The notes beneath the pieces are model-generated. The model did no database searches, was not told the DNA's origin, and saw only the letters and a program-made list of their open reading frames with translations. A stretch of 61,792 bases of DNA, taken from positions 1 through 61,792 of the forward strand of contig JBNKIW010000022.1 in the NCBI GenBank assembly GCA_050290865.1, written 5' to 3'. The stretch is from JARRLC01 sp050290865 (lineage in GTDB: Bacteria; Pseudomonadota; Alphaproteobacteria; Rhizobiales; Rhodomicrobiaceae). Position numbers and translations under genes: made by a program. This document shows, one piece after another, positions 1 to 8,526 of this stretch. Within the stretch, counting starts at the first letter, position 1; each line of letters opens with the position of its first letter.

Positions 1-189
1 GTGTGGACCAAATCCGAAGTTCACCAGCGCCGCGTGAAAGGACGCCGTCTTAGCGATTTATGACTCCTGGTACTAGTCTTACTGCGTCATAAATTCCAGA
101 CTTGGGCAAATCCTCTGTTCGAGGTTGCGCAGCAGGGACAGCGCGACACACCTCTCGCAAGGGTCACGGCAATCCGCTTCCGCACACTG

Positions 190-668
190 GGAATCGAATT
201 TCGCACATGGCGTTTGGGCCGGATCGGAGGCGCCTCGGGGGCGATAACCTTCGGAAATGGCGGGTTTTTGACCCCCGCGGCGGCGGCCATTCGCGAGAAC
301 CCCAGCGCCGTAACCTCATCCCGGAATTTGGTGCCCGCGCCATAGCCCGCGTCCGCCAGGATCATGCCGCGGGAGCGCCTTCCCTGCAGGCTTGCCTGAT
401 CAGCTTGAGAGCTATTTCCGGCTTGGTCTGGAAGCGTACATCCACGGGAACACCGGCCTTCCGCCGCTCCTCGTCGTCGACCCACGCCTCCGGCAAATAC
501 ATGCGGTAGCCGATGGGAAGACAGGCGAAATGGTTGGCAATAAAGAGCGAAACCGCGTTCTGGCAGTTGTCCTCAAGTAGCGAAGCGGCAGGACACAGAA
601 AAATACACTTGCTTGCCGAGTTGCCCGCAATTCTGACGGGCGACGCCAACGGAATGCTCGCCCTTTCT
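190..668 (-). pseudogene. IS701-like transposase remnant
   Basis: Three minus-strand pieces in different frames resemble the IS701-type DDE transposase. KGEHSVGVARQNCGQLGKQ lies near 665-609, DNCQNAVSLFIANH and YLPEAWVDDEERRKAGVP near 571-430, and ILADAGYG (with a catalytic-type Asp) plus FRDEVTALG near 365-300. About 37 bp of foreign sequence separates the first two pieces and a frameshift separates the second from the third. The N-terminus with the first catalytic Asp is absent and the C-terminus is unreadable, so this is a dead fragment. Nothing else is recognisable in 1-850. Confidence 0.72.
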
Positions 669-825
669 TGCAAAGATGGCATGAACGGGAAGGGAACCTA
701 CTGTGCCAGATTCGTGCCACAGCACCCGACCTGGCTTGGCGCGTTTTCGCTTCGTTCTGCACGTCTGCATCTTTCGTGTCCCTTCCCCCACCGCATCGGG
801 AATCCCCTGCTACAAACGGTTTTTG

Positions 826-831
826 TTGACA
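826..831 (+). promoter_or_regulatory. possible -35 box upstream of serC
   Basis: TTGACA sits 80 bp before the serC start. A -10 element at the usual spacing (around 848-854) is poor. A start near 861 would place the two serC leader hairpins in the transcript. This is a weak, position-based call. Confidence 0.3.
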
Positions 832-850
832 CGCCACCTGCCTTGCCTTA

Positions 851-904
851 CCCACGCCGGTGGGACACCTCCCCCCAACGGGAGGCAACTATCTGAAAGG
901 GTAG
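851..904 (+). promoter_or_regulatory. serC leader RNA, tandem hairpins
   Basis: Three short inverted repeats are stacked directly before the serC ATG: CCCAC/GTGGG (851-864), CCTCCC/GGGAGG (868-885) and CTATC/GGTAG (889-904, one G-U pair). The last ends six bases before the start codon. The last two match in position and form the serC RNA motif described upstream of alphaproteobacterial serC operons. The putative SD (GAAAGGG) lies in the loop and 3' side of the last hairpin, so folding could control translation. The assignment rests on memory of the motif's layout, not on a covariance search. Confidence 0.6.
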
Positions 905-910
905 ACCACC

Positions 911-2080
911 ATGACCATACCGCGTCCGGCAGCGCATCCGCGTGTGCCGTATTTTTCTTCCGGCCCCTGCGCAAAACGCCCCGGCTATTCCGTCGAAAAT
1001 CTGAAAACCGCCGCTCTTGGCCGCTCGCACCGTTCCAAAAACGGTAAGGCGAAGCTGAAGACCGCCATCGACAAGACCCGCGCCATCCTCGGCGTCCCCG
1101 ACGACTATCTCATCGGCATTACGCCCGCGTCCGACACCGGCGCTTTCGAGATGGCGATGTGGTCCATGCTCGGCGCACGCGGTATCGACGTGTTGGCCTG
1201 GGAAAGTTTCGGCGAGGGCTGGGTCGCCGATATCCTCAAGGAATTGAAGCTCGACGATGTGCGCAAATTCACAGCCGCCTATGGCGAGCTGCCGGATCTG
1301 ACCGCCGTCGATTTCCGCCGCGACGTCGTCTTCACCTGGAACGGCACGACCTCGGGCGTGCGCGTCCCGAGCGGCGAGTGGATCCCCGACAATCGCGAGG
1401 GGCTGACGCTGTGCGACGCGACGTCCGCGGCCTTCGCGCAGGATCTGCCCTGGACCAGACTCGACGTGACCACCTTCTCCTGGCAGAAGGTGCTCGGCGG
1501 CGAAGCCCAGCACGGCATGATCATTCTGTCGCCGCGCGCGGTCGAGCGCCTTGAAAACCACAAGCCCGCCTGGCCGATGCCGAAGATCTTCCGGCTGGTC
1601 AAGAAGGGCAAGGTGGACAGCGCGTTCTTCGAAGGTGCGACCATCAACACGCCGTCCATGCTGTGCGTGGAGGATTACCTCGACGCGCTGGCCTGGGCGG
1701 AGAGTGTGGGCGGACTGAAAGGGCTGTTCGCACGCGCCGACGGCAATGCTCAGACGATCGCCGACTGGGTGGAGCGCACGCCCTGGGTCGCCAATCTGGC
1801 GGAGAAGCCCGCGATCCGCTCGAACACGTCGGTCTGCCTCAAGATCGTGGATAAGGACGTCGTCGCTGCGCCCGCCGAGGTTCAGGCGGCAATCGCCAAG
1901 AAGATCGCCTCGACGCTGGAGACCGAAGGCGTGGCGATGGACATTGCATCCTACCGTGACGCCCCCGCCGGCCTGCGCATCTGGGCAGGCGCCACGGTGG
2001 AGACGTCCGACATTGAGGCGCTCCTGCCGTGGCTCGACTGGGCCTTCGAGGCAGCCAAGACCGAGCTGCTGAAGGCTTGA
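911..2080 (+). CDS. serC: phosphoserine aminotransferase
   Basis: Converts 3-phosphohydroxypyruvate plus glutamate to phosphoserine, step 2 of serine synthesis; a cytosolic PLP enzyme. The 389-aa product has SDTGAFE (about 74-80), CDATSA with the PLP-pyridine Asp near 169, and FSWQKVLGG with the Schiff-base Lys at 193. This is the long alphaproteobacterial form of the family. The ATG follows a structured leader and the coding frame is unbroken. serA, the preceding pathway enzyme, lies 171 bp downstream in the same direction, so co-transcription is likely. serB is 49 kb away in this window. Confidence 0.96.
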   Translation: MTIPRPAAHPRVPYFSSGPCAKRPGYSVENLKTAALGRSHRSKNGKAKLKTAIDKTRAILGVPDDYLIGITPASDTGAFEMAMWSMLGARGIDVLAWESFGEGWVADILKELKLDDVRKFTAAYGELPDLTAVDFRRDVVFTWNGTTSGVRVPSGEWIPDNREGLTLCDATSAAFAQDLPWTRLDVTTFSWQKVLGGEAQHGMIILSPRAVERLENHKPAWPMPKIFRLVKKGKVDSAFFEGATINTPSMLCVEDYLDALAWAESVGGLKGLFARADGNAQTIADWVERTPWVANLAEKPAIRSNTSVCLKIVDKDVVAAPAEVQAAIAKKIASTLETEGVAMDIASYRDAPAGLRIWAGATVETSDIEALLPWLDWAFEAAKTELLKA

Positions 2081-2114
2081 AGCCAACACTGTCTGATGCG
2101 CCGCACCCGATTTT

Positions 2115-2197
2115 GTCATGTTCGCGCAAGCGGGCATCCAGCCTGGCCGCTCCGCCTTCGGACGGTGGCGCTGGATTTCCGCCTGGGCGGGAATGAC
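2115..2197. repeat. intergenic palindromic repeat (VIPAQAGIQ type)
   Basis: An imperfect palindrome has a left arm of GTCATGTTCGCGCAAGCGGG and a right arm ending GGGCGGGAATGAC, with a GC-rich centre. Read through, it encodes the VIPAQAEIQ-like string typical of a widespread proteobacterial intergenic repeat. It separates serC from serA and may form a strong hairpin in the operon mRNA. A second, more diverged copy is at 34466-34547. Confidence 0.7.
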
Positions 2198-2251
2198 AAG
2201 ACGGTGAGGAAAGGCGCATTCCCCTGCTAACCCAGTTCCGGAGAGAACATC

Positions 2252-3835
2252 ATGACCGCTCCCCGCGTTCTTATCGCTGACAAGCTTTCGCCGCTCGCCC
2301 AGAAGATCTTCGACGAGCGCGGCATCGAGACCGACACCAAGACCGGCCTCGACAAAGACCAACTCGCCGAAATCATCGGCAATTACGACGGCCTGGCCGT
2401 ACGCTCGGCCACCAAGGCCACCGAGAAGGTGCTCAACCACGCCGCCCGCCTGAAGGTGATCGGCCGCGCCGGGATCGGCGTAGACAATATCGACGTGCCC
2501 GCCGCCACGGCGCGCGGCATCATCGTCATGAACACGCCATTCGGCAACTCCATCACGACCGCCGAGCACACCATCGCCATGATGATGGCGCTCGCCCGCC
2601 AGATCCCGGAAGCCGACCGCTCGACCCAGGCGGGCAAATGGGAGAAATCGCGCTTCATGGGCGTGGAAGTTACGTCCAAGACGCTCGGCATCATCGGCTG
2701 CGGCAATATCGGCTCGAACGTCGCCGACCGCGCGCAGGGGCTGGCGATGAGGGTCATCGCCTTCGACCCGTTCCTCACGCCTGAGCGCGCCATGGAACTC
2801 GGCGTCGAGAAGGTCGACCTGGACACCCTGCTCCGCCGCGCCGATTTCATCACCCTGCACACGCCGCTGACCGAGAAGACCAAGCACGTCATCGACGCCG
2901 ACGCCATCGCCAAGACGAAGAAGGGCGTTCGCATCCTGAACTGCGCGCGCGGCGGACTGGTGGTGGAGGCCGCGCTCGCCGAGGCGATCAAGGCGGGCCA
3001 TGTCGCGGGCGCCGCACTCGATGTGTTCGAGGTGGAACCGGCGAAGGAGAACCCGCTGTTCGGCCAGCCGAACGTGATCTGCACGCCGCATCTTGGCGCC
3101 TCCACCGCCGAAGCGCAGGAGAACGTTGCGGTGCAGGTCGCCGAGCAGATGGCCGACTATCTGCTCCAGGGCGCGATCGCCAACGCCATAAACTTCCCCT
3201 CCATCTCGGCGGAGGAAGCGCCGCGCCTGAAACCGTTCGTCAAGCTCGCCGAGCAGCTCGGCTCTTTCGCAGGGCAGCTCACGCAGTCCGCGCCGAAGGC
3301 CATCCGTCTCGAATATGCCGGCGAGATGGCCGAATTGAACACCCGCGCGTTGACCTCGGCGGCGCTCAACGGCGCGCTGCGTCCGCTCCTGCAGGATGTG
3401 AACATGGTCAACGCGCCGGTGATCGCCCGCGAGCGCGGCATCCAGGTGGAAGAGGTGCGCCGCGGTCAGGAAGGTGCCTATGAAACCTACATGAGGGTGA
3501 CCCTCACCACCGAGCGCGGCGAGCGGCCGGTCGCCGGAACCGTGTTCTCCGACGGACGTCCGCGCCTCATCCAGGTCCGGGGCATCGAACTGGAGACCGA
3601 GCTGACACCGCACATGCTCTACACCGAGAACGCCGACAAGCCGGGCTACATCGGCGCGCTGGGAACGGTTCTCGGGACGTCGGGCGTCAACATCGCCACC
3701 TTCACCCTCGGCCGCGCGGGCGTGGGCGGCAAGGCGATGGCGCTGGTGGGCGTGGACGAGCGCGTCAGCGACGAGGTGCTGAGCAAGGTGCGGTCCCTGC
3801 CGCATGTGGTGCGTGCCGACCGGCTGGGCTTCTGA
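2252..3835 (+). CDS. serA: D-3-phosphoglycerate dehydrogenase
   Basis: Oxidises 3-phosphoglycerate with NAD, the committed step of serine synthesis. At 527 aa it is the long form: substrate- and nucleotide-binding domains, an intervening (ASB-like) domain, and a C-terminal ACT domain from about 450. Visible are the NAD fingerprint GCGNIG (149-154) and the catalytic triad Arg233 (NCARGG), Glu262 and His280 (TPHLGAST). An SD-like GGAGAG precedes the ATG. Long forms can be serine-inhibited through the ACT domain; whether this one is cannot be read from sequence. Confidence 0.96.
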   Translation: MTAPRVLIADKLSPLAQKIFDERGIETDTKTGLDKDQLAEIIGNYDGLAVRSATKATEKVLNHAARLKVIGRAGIGVDNIDVPAATARGIIVMNTPFGNSITTAEHTIAMMMALARQIPEADRSTQAGKWEKSRFMGVEVTSKTLGIIGCGNIGSNVADRAQGLAMRVIAFDPFLTPERAMELGVEKVDLDTLLRRADFITLHTPLTEKTKHVIDADAIAKTKKGVRILNCARGGLVVEAALAEAIKAGHVAGAALDVFEVEPAKENPLFGQPNVICTPHLGASTAEAQENVAVQVAEQMADYLLQGAIANAINFPSISAEEAPRLKPFVKLAEQLGSFAGQLTQSAPKAIRLEYAGEMAELNTRALTSAALNGALRPLLQDVNMVNAPVIARERGIQVEEVRRGQEGAYETYMRVTLTTERGERPVAGTVFSDGRPRLIQVRGIELETELTPHMLYTENADKPGYIGALGTVLGTSGVNIATFTLGRAGVGGKAMALVGVDERVSDEVLSKVRSLPHVVRADRLGF

Positions 3836-3840
3836 AAGAG

Positions 3841-3888
3841 CGGAAAGGCTTCGGGCGCCTCGGATACCGGGGCGCCTCCGCCCTTTCC
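3841..3888 (+). terminator. GC-rich hairpin after serA
   Basis: GGAAAGG and CCTTTCC bracket an inner GGCGCC/GGCGCC pairing, six bases after the serA stop codon. There is no clean U tract, so it may be a weak terminator or an mRNA 3' stabiliser. Confidence 0.35.
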
Positions 3889-4002
3889 CGTGCACCATGA
3901 ACCGGCAGTATCCGTTTGGCGCGAATGCGGACGTTAAACAAACCTTTACGCCTCGCCCGCTATTCAATGCATAGGCTCAGGGTTTTCATTTACCAAACGG
4001 GT

Positions 4003-4710
4003 ATGACACCATTCCGGATGCGGCTATCTGTCGTTGCGTTCCTGGCTCTTGCCGCAGCGACATCCTTCAACGCCATTTACATGCAGGAAGCCTCGCGCCA
4101 CACGGCGGCAACCGTGGAGAGTGCCAGCCCGGCCGAGGACGCCAAGGGCCGGTCCCGTGCTGCGACCGCGGCCCTGCCCGGGGAGGAGGAGGCAGCGGAG
4201 CGTGCGGAACAGTCCACGGCGGGCGGCGCTGCGCGCAAGGCCGCGCCGCAGCAGCCTGAAACGCTCCCCGAGCCCGACCAGCGCGTGAAAGCCATCCAGC
4301 GCGAGCTGTCGCTGCGCGGCTATCAACCCGGCCGCCGGGATGGCGTTCTTACATTGGATACCCGTGCTGCGATTCTCGCCTGCGAGTTCGACGAGAACCT
4401 GCCTTTGAGCGGCAAGGCGACGGAAGCGGTACTGAAGGCCCTCATCTTTGCCAAGGCCGCCGGCAAGACCGATGTCGGCGCGCCGGATCGCTTCGAGCAA
4501 CGCCGTGAGGTCGTCCAGCAGGTCCAGCAGATGCTCGCGCAGCTCGGCTACTCGGCCGGACCTGTCGATGGGAGCGTCGATGCCCGGATGCGCGAAGCCA
4601 TCCGCCGCTTCGAGACGGACCGCCGCCTGGAGCCGGGCGGCCATCTCACCGCGCGCGTCCTTCTGGAGATGGTGATCGTCGCGGGCAAGCCCTTCGCGGC
4701 GTCGAGCTGA
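4003..4710 (+). CDS. membrane-anchored peptidoglycan-binding protein
   Basis: The ATG at 4003 gives 235 aa; the frame is open upstream to 3916, but that part looks non-coding. A short basic N-terminus is followed by one hydrophobic segment (VVAFLALAAATSF), then a low-complexity Ala/Glu-rich linker. Two PG_binding_1-like repeats follow: the first contains IQRELSLRGYQPG and DGVLTLDTRAAI, the second VQQMLAQLGYSAGPVDG. It probably sits in the inner membrane and contacts murein from the periplasm. No catalytic domain is seen, so its specific role is unknown. Confidence 0.75.
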   Translation: MTPFRMRLSVVAFLALAAATSFNAIYMQEASRHTAATVESASPAEDAKGRSRAATAALPGEEEAAERAEQSTAGGAARKAAPQQPETLPEPDQRVKAIQRELSLRGYQPGRRDGVLTLDTRAAILACEFDENLPLSGKATEAVLKALIFAKAAGKTDVGAPDRFEQRREVVQQVQQMLAQLGYSAGPVDGSVDARMREAIRRFETDRRLEPGGHLTARVLLEMVIVAGKPFAASS

Positions 4711-4731
4711 CCTGGACCGGAGGACAAGAGG

Positions 4732-5079
4732 TTGCGTCTCAAAGCCGGGATCTGGGTCGGGGCCTACCTCCGCAAGCTGAACGCACTGGCCGTCACCGCA
4801 GTCGTTGCGCGCCGCGGCGATGGCGACGCCGGGGCGATATTCGTCAAAGTCGCCTCGCTGGACGGCTTCGCCCTGGTTCTGCGCCCTGCCGCCACCGGCC
4901 TGGCCGGCACGGAAGACGAGCGGTTCTGGTCCCTCGCCTTCCCCGAAGGCCGGCTTGAAGAAACCAAGGCGGACGCCTACCTCACGCGGCAGGCCGGTTT
5001 CGATCCCGATATCTGGGTGATCGAGGTGGAAGACCGCCAGGGGCGGCATTTTCTCGACGATCATTTGATTAAGGAATGA
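4732..5079 (+). CDS. DUF1491 family protein
   Basis: A 115-aa protein typical of alphaproteobacteria. It starts RLKAGIWVGAYLRK, continues GDGDAGAIFVKV and ends IWVIEVEDRQGRHFLDDHL, all characteristic of DUF1491. The start is a TTG with a good SD (GGAGGACAAGAG) before it; no ATG lies closer to the conserved N-terminus. It is 21 bp after the peptidoglycan-binding gene, so the two may be co-transcribed. Biochemical function is unknown. Confidence 0.85.
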   Translation: MRLKAGIWVGAYLRKLNALAVTAVVARRGDGDAGAIFVKVASLDGFALVLRPAATGLAGTEDERFWSLAFPEGRLEETKADAYLTRQAGFDPDIWVIEVEDRQGRHFLDDHLIKE

Positions 5080-5277
5080 CCAACTGCGCCGTGTACGCGC
5101 GCGAATAATGCGGTAGAGTATGGCCGGTTCAGGTTTCGAGCGCGGCGAATTCGGGCCAAGCCATGCCCGGCATTTTTGCCCGTCACAGCCGAGGCGGGAA
5201 CGAGCGATCCGGCTCGATCCGCCGTGCTCCGGTTGGCTGCAAGAGTGCAGCAGAATCTCCAGACGACGAGGTAGTGC

Positions 5278-5826
5278 ATGTTTATCCAGACCGAAGCCAC
5301 GCCCAATCCGGCGACACTGAAATTCCTTCCCGGCCAGGACGTGCTCGGCAAAGGCGCGCGCGATTTCCGCGATCGCGGCACGGCGGAGACGGCATCGCCG
5401 CTCGCCGCGCGGCTTTTCGGCGTGGAAGGCGTCGCGGGCGTGTTTCTCGGCGCCGATTTCATTTCGGTGACCAAGAGCGGCGGCGATTGGCAGCATCTGA
5501 AGCCCGCTGTCCTCGGCGCGATCATGGAACATTACCTGTCCGGTGCGCCCGCCGTCACCGATGATGCCGGAGCGGACACCCACGACTCGGGTGATGACAG
5601 CGACATCGTGCGGACCATCAAGGAACTGCTCGACACCCACGTCCGCCCCGCGGTGGCCCAGGACGGCGGCGACATCGTTTTCCACGGCTATGAGGGCGGC
5701 ATCGTCTATTTGCACATGCGCGGCGCCTGCGCGGGCTGCCCGTCCTCGACAGCGACGCTGCGCAATGGCATAGAAAACCTTCTTCGCCATTTCATTCCGG
5801 AGGTCACGGAAGTCCGCGCGGTGTGA
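5278..5826 (+). CDS. nfuA: NfuA/NifU-type Fe-S cluster carrier
   Basis: A 182-aa protein with an N-terminal Nfu domain (MFIQTEATPNPATLKFLPG) and a C-terminal NifU domain from about 107. The cluster-ligand pair Cys151-x2-Cys154 lies in GACAGCPSS. Such proteins take Fe-S clusters from the assembly scaffold and pass them to client apoproteins in the cytosol. An acidic Asp/Ser-rich linker (about 94-108) separates the domains. The symbol is used in the broad sense for the Nfu_N-NifU architecture. Confidence 0.92.
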   Translation: MFIQTEATPNPATLKFLPGQDVLGKGARDFRDRGTAETASPLAARLFGVEGVAGVFLGADFISVTKSGGDWQHLKPAVLGAIMEHYLSGAPAVTDDAGADTHDSGDDSDIVRTIKELLDTHVRPAVAQDGGDIVFHGYEGGIVYLHMRGACAGCPSSTATLRNGIENLLRHFIPEVTEVRAV

Positions 5827-5856
5827 GCCGCGCCTTCCGCCCGGCAGGAGGTTCTC

Positions 5857-6450
5857 ATGGCTGATCCGATTGCGAGCGCGGCGCTCGACCAGATTTTCCT
5901 CGATGCGCATACGCATAACAAGTGGACGGACAAGCCGGTGCCCGAGGCGCTGCTGAGGACGCTCGTCGCCACCATGATCATGGGACCGACGAGCGCCAAC
6001 AGCCTGCCCGCGCGCATCGTCTTCGTGACCAGCCCGGAAGCGAAGAAACGCCTTGAGCCGCTCCTCGCTGAGAACAACCGCGCCAAGACGATGCAGGCCC
6101 CGGTGACAGCCATCATCGGCTACGACCTGCGCTTTTACGAAAACCTCATCAAGACCTTTCCGCATAACCCGGATGCGCGAAGCTGGTTCGAAGGCAGCCC
6201 GGCGCATGCCGAGGCGAACGCATTCCGCAATTCCAGCCTGCAGGGCGCGTATCTGATCATCGCGGCGCGGGCGCTGGGGCTCGATTGCGGTCCGATGTCG
6301 GGCTTTGATGCCGCGGGCGTGGACCGCGAATTCTTCCCCGGCGGGCGTATCAAATCCAACTTCATCTGCGCGCTTGGCTATGGCGATCCAGCGGGCGTGC
6401 GTCCGCGCGGCCCCCGCCTCGGCTTCGACGAGATGGCCCGGATCGTTTAG
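5857..6450 (+). CDS. RutE/HadB-like malonic semialdehyde reductase
   Basis: A 197-aa flavin nitroreductase-fold protein. The GPTSANSLPARIVFV segment, RSWFEGSPAHAEANAFRNSSLQG and the GLDCGPMSGFD block are hallmarks of the RutE subfamily, which reduces malonic semialdehyde to 3-hydroxypropionate in pyrimidine-nitrogen catabolism. No other rut genes are present, so the physiological substrate here is inferred. An SD (GGCAGGAGG) precedes the ATG and the gene is 30 bp after nfuA. Confidence 0.85.
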   Translation: MADPIASAALDQIFLDAHTHNKWTDKPVPEALLRTLVATMIMGPTSANSLPARIVFVTSPEAKKRLEPLLAENNRAKTMQAPVTAIIGYDLRFYENLIKTFPHNPDARSWFEGSPAHAEANAFRNSSLQGAYLIIAARALGLDCGPMSGFDAAGVDREFFPGGRIKSNFICALGYGDPAGVRPRGPRLGFDEMARIV

Positions 6451-6455
6451 TCTTC

Positions 6456-7157
6456 ATGAACGTCCTCGCCATCGACACCAGCATGGCTGCCTGTTCCGCG
6501 GCGGTTCTGCGCACCGGCCCGGAGGAGCGGCTCGCGAGGCGCTTCGAGGCGATGGAGCGCGGCCACGCCGAGGCGCTGTTTCCCATGATCGAAGCTGTCA
6601 TGGAAGAGGCCGGGCTGTCCATCGCCGAACTCGACCGCATCGCCGTAACGCTGGGACCGGGAAGCTTCACCGGCGTGCGCGCCGGGCTGGCGGCGGCGCG
6701 TGGCCTGGCCCTCGCCGCGAAACTGCCGCTTGCGGGCGCGGGCAGTCTTGCGGTAATGGCAATGGGGTGCATGACGGAGACGACCGAGGCGCAGCGCAGC
6801 GAGGGCTTCATGGTGGCGCACGATGCGCGACGCGGCGAGATCTACTGCCAGTGCTTCGATATGCGGGGGCAAGCGTTGCGCGAAGCTGAAGTCATGGCGG
6901 CGCGAGAGGCCGCTGAAAGACTGCCTGCGGCCATGAGTCTGATTGTTGGCAGCGGAGCGGCGGCTGTCGCCGGTGAATGCGAACGTTTCGGACGCCACTC
7001 GACCGCCAGGCTTCCCGGCCTTCTGCCCGATGCAGGCCATCTCGCGAGGGTCGCGCTTCATCTGCCGCACTCGGAGCAACCGCCAGCCCCGCTCTATCTG
7101 CGCCCACCCGACGCCAAGCCGCAAACGAACAAGTCTTTCGCCCGTGCTCAGTTCTGA
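6456..7157 (+). CDS. tsaB: tRNA t6A synthesis protein TsaB
   Basis: A 233-aa ASKHA-fold partner of TsaD that supports transfer of threonylcarbamoyl to A37 of ANN-decoding tRNAs. The N-terminus MNVLAIDTSMAACSAAV, followed by the LGPGSFTGVRAGLAAARGLALA block, is diagnostic. As expected for TsaB it lacks TsaD's metal-binding histidines. Its 3' end overlaps the likely rimI start by 14 nt, a common tsaB-rimI pairing. Confidence 0.93.
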   Translation: MNVLAIDTSMAACSAAVLRTGPEERLARRFEAMERGHAEALFPMIEAVMEEAGLSIAELDRIAVTLGPGSFTGVRAGLAAARGLALAAKLPLAGAGSLAVMAMGCMTETTEAQRSEGFMVAHDARRGEIYCQCFDMRGQALREAEVMAAREAAERLPAAMSLIVGSGAAAVAGECERFGRHSTARLPGLLPDAGHLARVALHLPHSEQPPAPLYLRPPDAKPQTNKSFARAQF

Positions 7158-7671
7158 ACCCAATCTTCAGCTCGCACCGCTGACCGTCGGTGATGCGGCG
7201 GCCGTCGCCAGCCTGCACAGGCGCTGCTTCTCGCAGCCCTGGAAGGAAGACGATTTCACGCGCTTTGCCGAAGCCGGGGAATGCCACGGCATTCTGGCCC
7301 GGTGGGGCGGCATCGTCACCGGTTTCATCGTCATCAGCGTCGTTGACATGGACGCGGAAGTTCTGACGCTCGCCGTGGACACACCCTGGCGGCGGCATGG
7401 CGTCGCCAGCATCGTGCTGACCCAGGCGATGGTGGACGCGGCAGAGCGCGGCGCCGAGGCGCTGTTCCTTGAAGTCGGCGTGCACAATGGCGCGGCACGT
7501 GCGCTTTACAAGCGGCTCGGCTTCGTGCGTGCCGGGCGCCGATCCAAATATTACACGACACCCGACGGCCCCGAGGATGCCATCGTGATGAAGCGCAGCC
7601 TGCTCATCGGACTGCCGGGGCAGGTCGTCTCCCGGCGCGCGGAGCGCCTCGCCGCACGCGGTCTCGATTGA
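7144..7671 (+). CDS. rimI: ribosomal-protein-alanine N-acetyltransferase RimI
   Basis: GNAT enzyme of about 175 aa. LAVDTPWRRHGVASIVL forms the acetyl-CoA-binding region, and VGVHNGAARALYKRLGF is the RimI-type substrate/CoA block. The frame stays open upstream to 6943 inside tsaB, but similarity begins just after the GTG at 7144, chosen as start; it overlaps the end of tsaB. RimI acetylates the N-terminus of ribosomal protein S18. Other GNAT substrates cannot be excluded. Confidence 0.87.
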   Translation: MLSSEPNLQLAPLTVGDAAAVASLHRRCFSQPWKEDDFTRFAEAGECHGILARWGGIVTGFIVISVVDMDAEVLTLAVDTPWRRHGVASIVLTQAMVDAAERGAEALFLEVGVHNGAARALYKRLGFVRAGRRSKYYTTPDGPEDAIVMKRSLLIGLPGQVVSRRAERLAARGLD

Positions 7672-7704
7672 GGCCCGCCGTTCTGCCGCGGTGTGCGGCC
7701 CGCC

Positions 7705-7899
7705 TCAGCCCGCCAGCTTCTTTTCGACCTCATCCAGAGCCTTGTGCACTTCGGCCAGGATCATTCTGTTGGCGGCATTTTCATCGATATCGGGCACATC
7801 CCAGTTGAATATCTTCCGGTATTTTTCGACCAGATGCTGGACATCGCCGATAATCTGATTGCGGTGCGCTTGCAACTCCGCCTGCTCAATTGTCGCCAT
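7705..7899 (-). CDS. small conserved-looking protein, unknown
   Basis: A 64-aa product beginning MATIEQAELQAHRNQIIGDV, acidic and predicted mostly helical (VQHLVEKYRKIF; AEVHKALDEVEKKLAG). A strong SD (AAGGAG) lies eight bases before this ATG, which is why it is preferred over the upstream in-frame ATG. It converges with rimI. I do not recognise a family. Confidence 0.6.
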   Translation of the reverse strand: MATIEQAELQAHRNQIIGDVQHLVEKYRKIFNWDVPDIDENAANRMILAEVHKALDEVEKKLAG

Positions 7900-7965
7900 T
7901 TCGCCTTCTCCTTCATGTTTCTCCGCCGCCTTGCGGCGCAAAAGCTTTTCAAGAAACCAGGGCCT

Positions 7966-8526
7966 TCAGAAAGGTGGCTCGGGGAACCCTTCCTCGATGC
8001 CGATATCGAACGCGGTCACCATGTACCCCATCATTGCGTAGAGGCCGCAAAGCGCGACAACCTCGACCACGCCAGCCGCTCCATGAGCATCGACGATCCG
8101 CCGCTGGACCTCCGGCGGGATCGAATGCTTCGCCACCACGGCATCGACCGCCTCCAGCACCGCCTTCGCCGCATCGGGCAACGCACCGGGCAACTCTCCG
8201 GCGGCGATCGCGTCGATCACGTCCTGGCTGATCCCGGCCAGCTTCGCGGGCCGCTGGTGATGCGACCACTCGTAGCCGAGACGCTGACGGGCCGCGTAGC
8301 GCAGGATCACGAGTTCGCGAATTTCAGCAGGCAGAACGCCGTGAAAGCGAAGATGCTCGCCCAGCGCGCCGACCTTCGCCGCGACGCCGGGATTGTTGAA
8401 CATCCGCACATACACCTCGCCGAGTTTGGCCCGGCCGTCGGCATGCGAACGGACAGAGGCCATCTGGCCGAACAGTTCCCGGTCGCGCAGGCCCAGCGCG
8501 CCGGTTGGATCGGGGAGCGTCGCCAT
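7966..8526 (-). CDS. carboxymuconolactone decarboxylase-like protein
   Basis: 186 aa with the all-helical CMD/AhpD-like fold: VYVRMFNNPGVAAKVGALGEHLRF, then IRELVILRYAARQRLGYEWSHH, the segment that usually carries the active-site residues. There is no CxxC, so it is not a peroxidase-type AhpD. The ATG overlaps the stop of the upstream ThDP enzyme gene (TGATG), implying translational coupling and a shared pathway, perhaps catabolism of a carboxylated or ring-derived compound. The substrate is unknown. Confidence 0.8.
   Translation of the reverse strand: MATLPDPTGALGLRDRELFGQMASVRSHADGRAKLGEVYVRMFNNPGVAAKVGALGEHLRFHGVLPAEIRELVILRYAARQRLGYEWSHHQRPAKLAGISQDVIDAIAAGELPGALPDAAKAVLEAVDAVVAKHSIPPEVQRRIVDAHGAAGVVEVVALCGLYAMMGYMVTAFDIGIEEGFPEPPF

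Noticed and set aside
69..75. GTACTAG near the window start, like the end of the double-hairpin repeat
   Set aside because: Seven bases only; no arm or loop sequence follows, so it is probably chance.
848..3967. 1039-codon minus-strand open frame opposite serC and serA
   Set aside because: Arg/Gly/His-rich antisense shadow of two well-conserved genes in GC-rich DNA. It reads through the intergenic repeat as VIPAQAEIQ and has no domain.
4024..6207. 727-codon minus-strand open frame
   Set aside because: Antisense to four recognisable plus-strand genes and without any recognisable domain.
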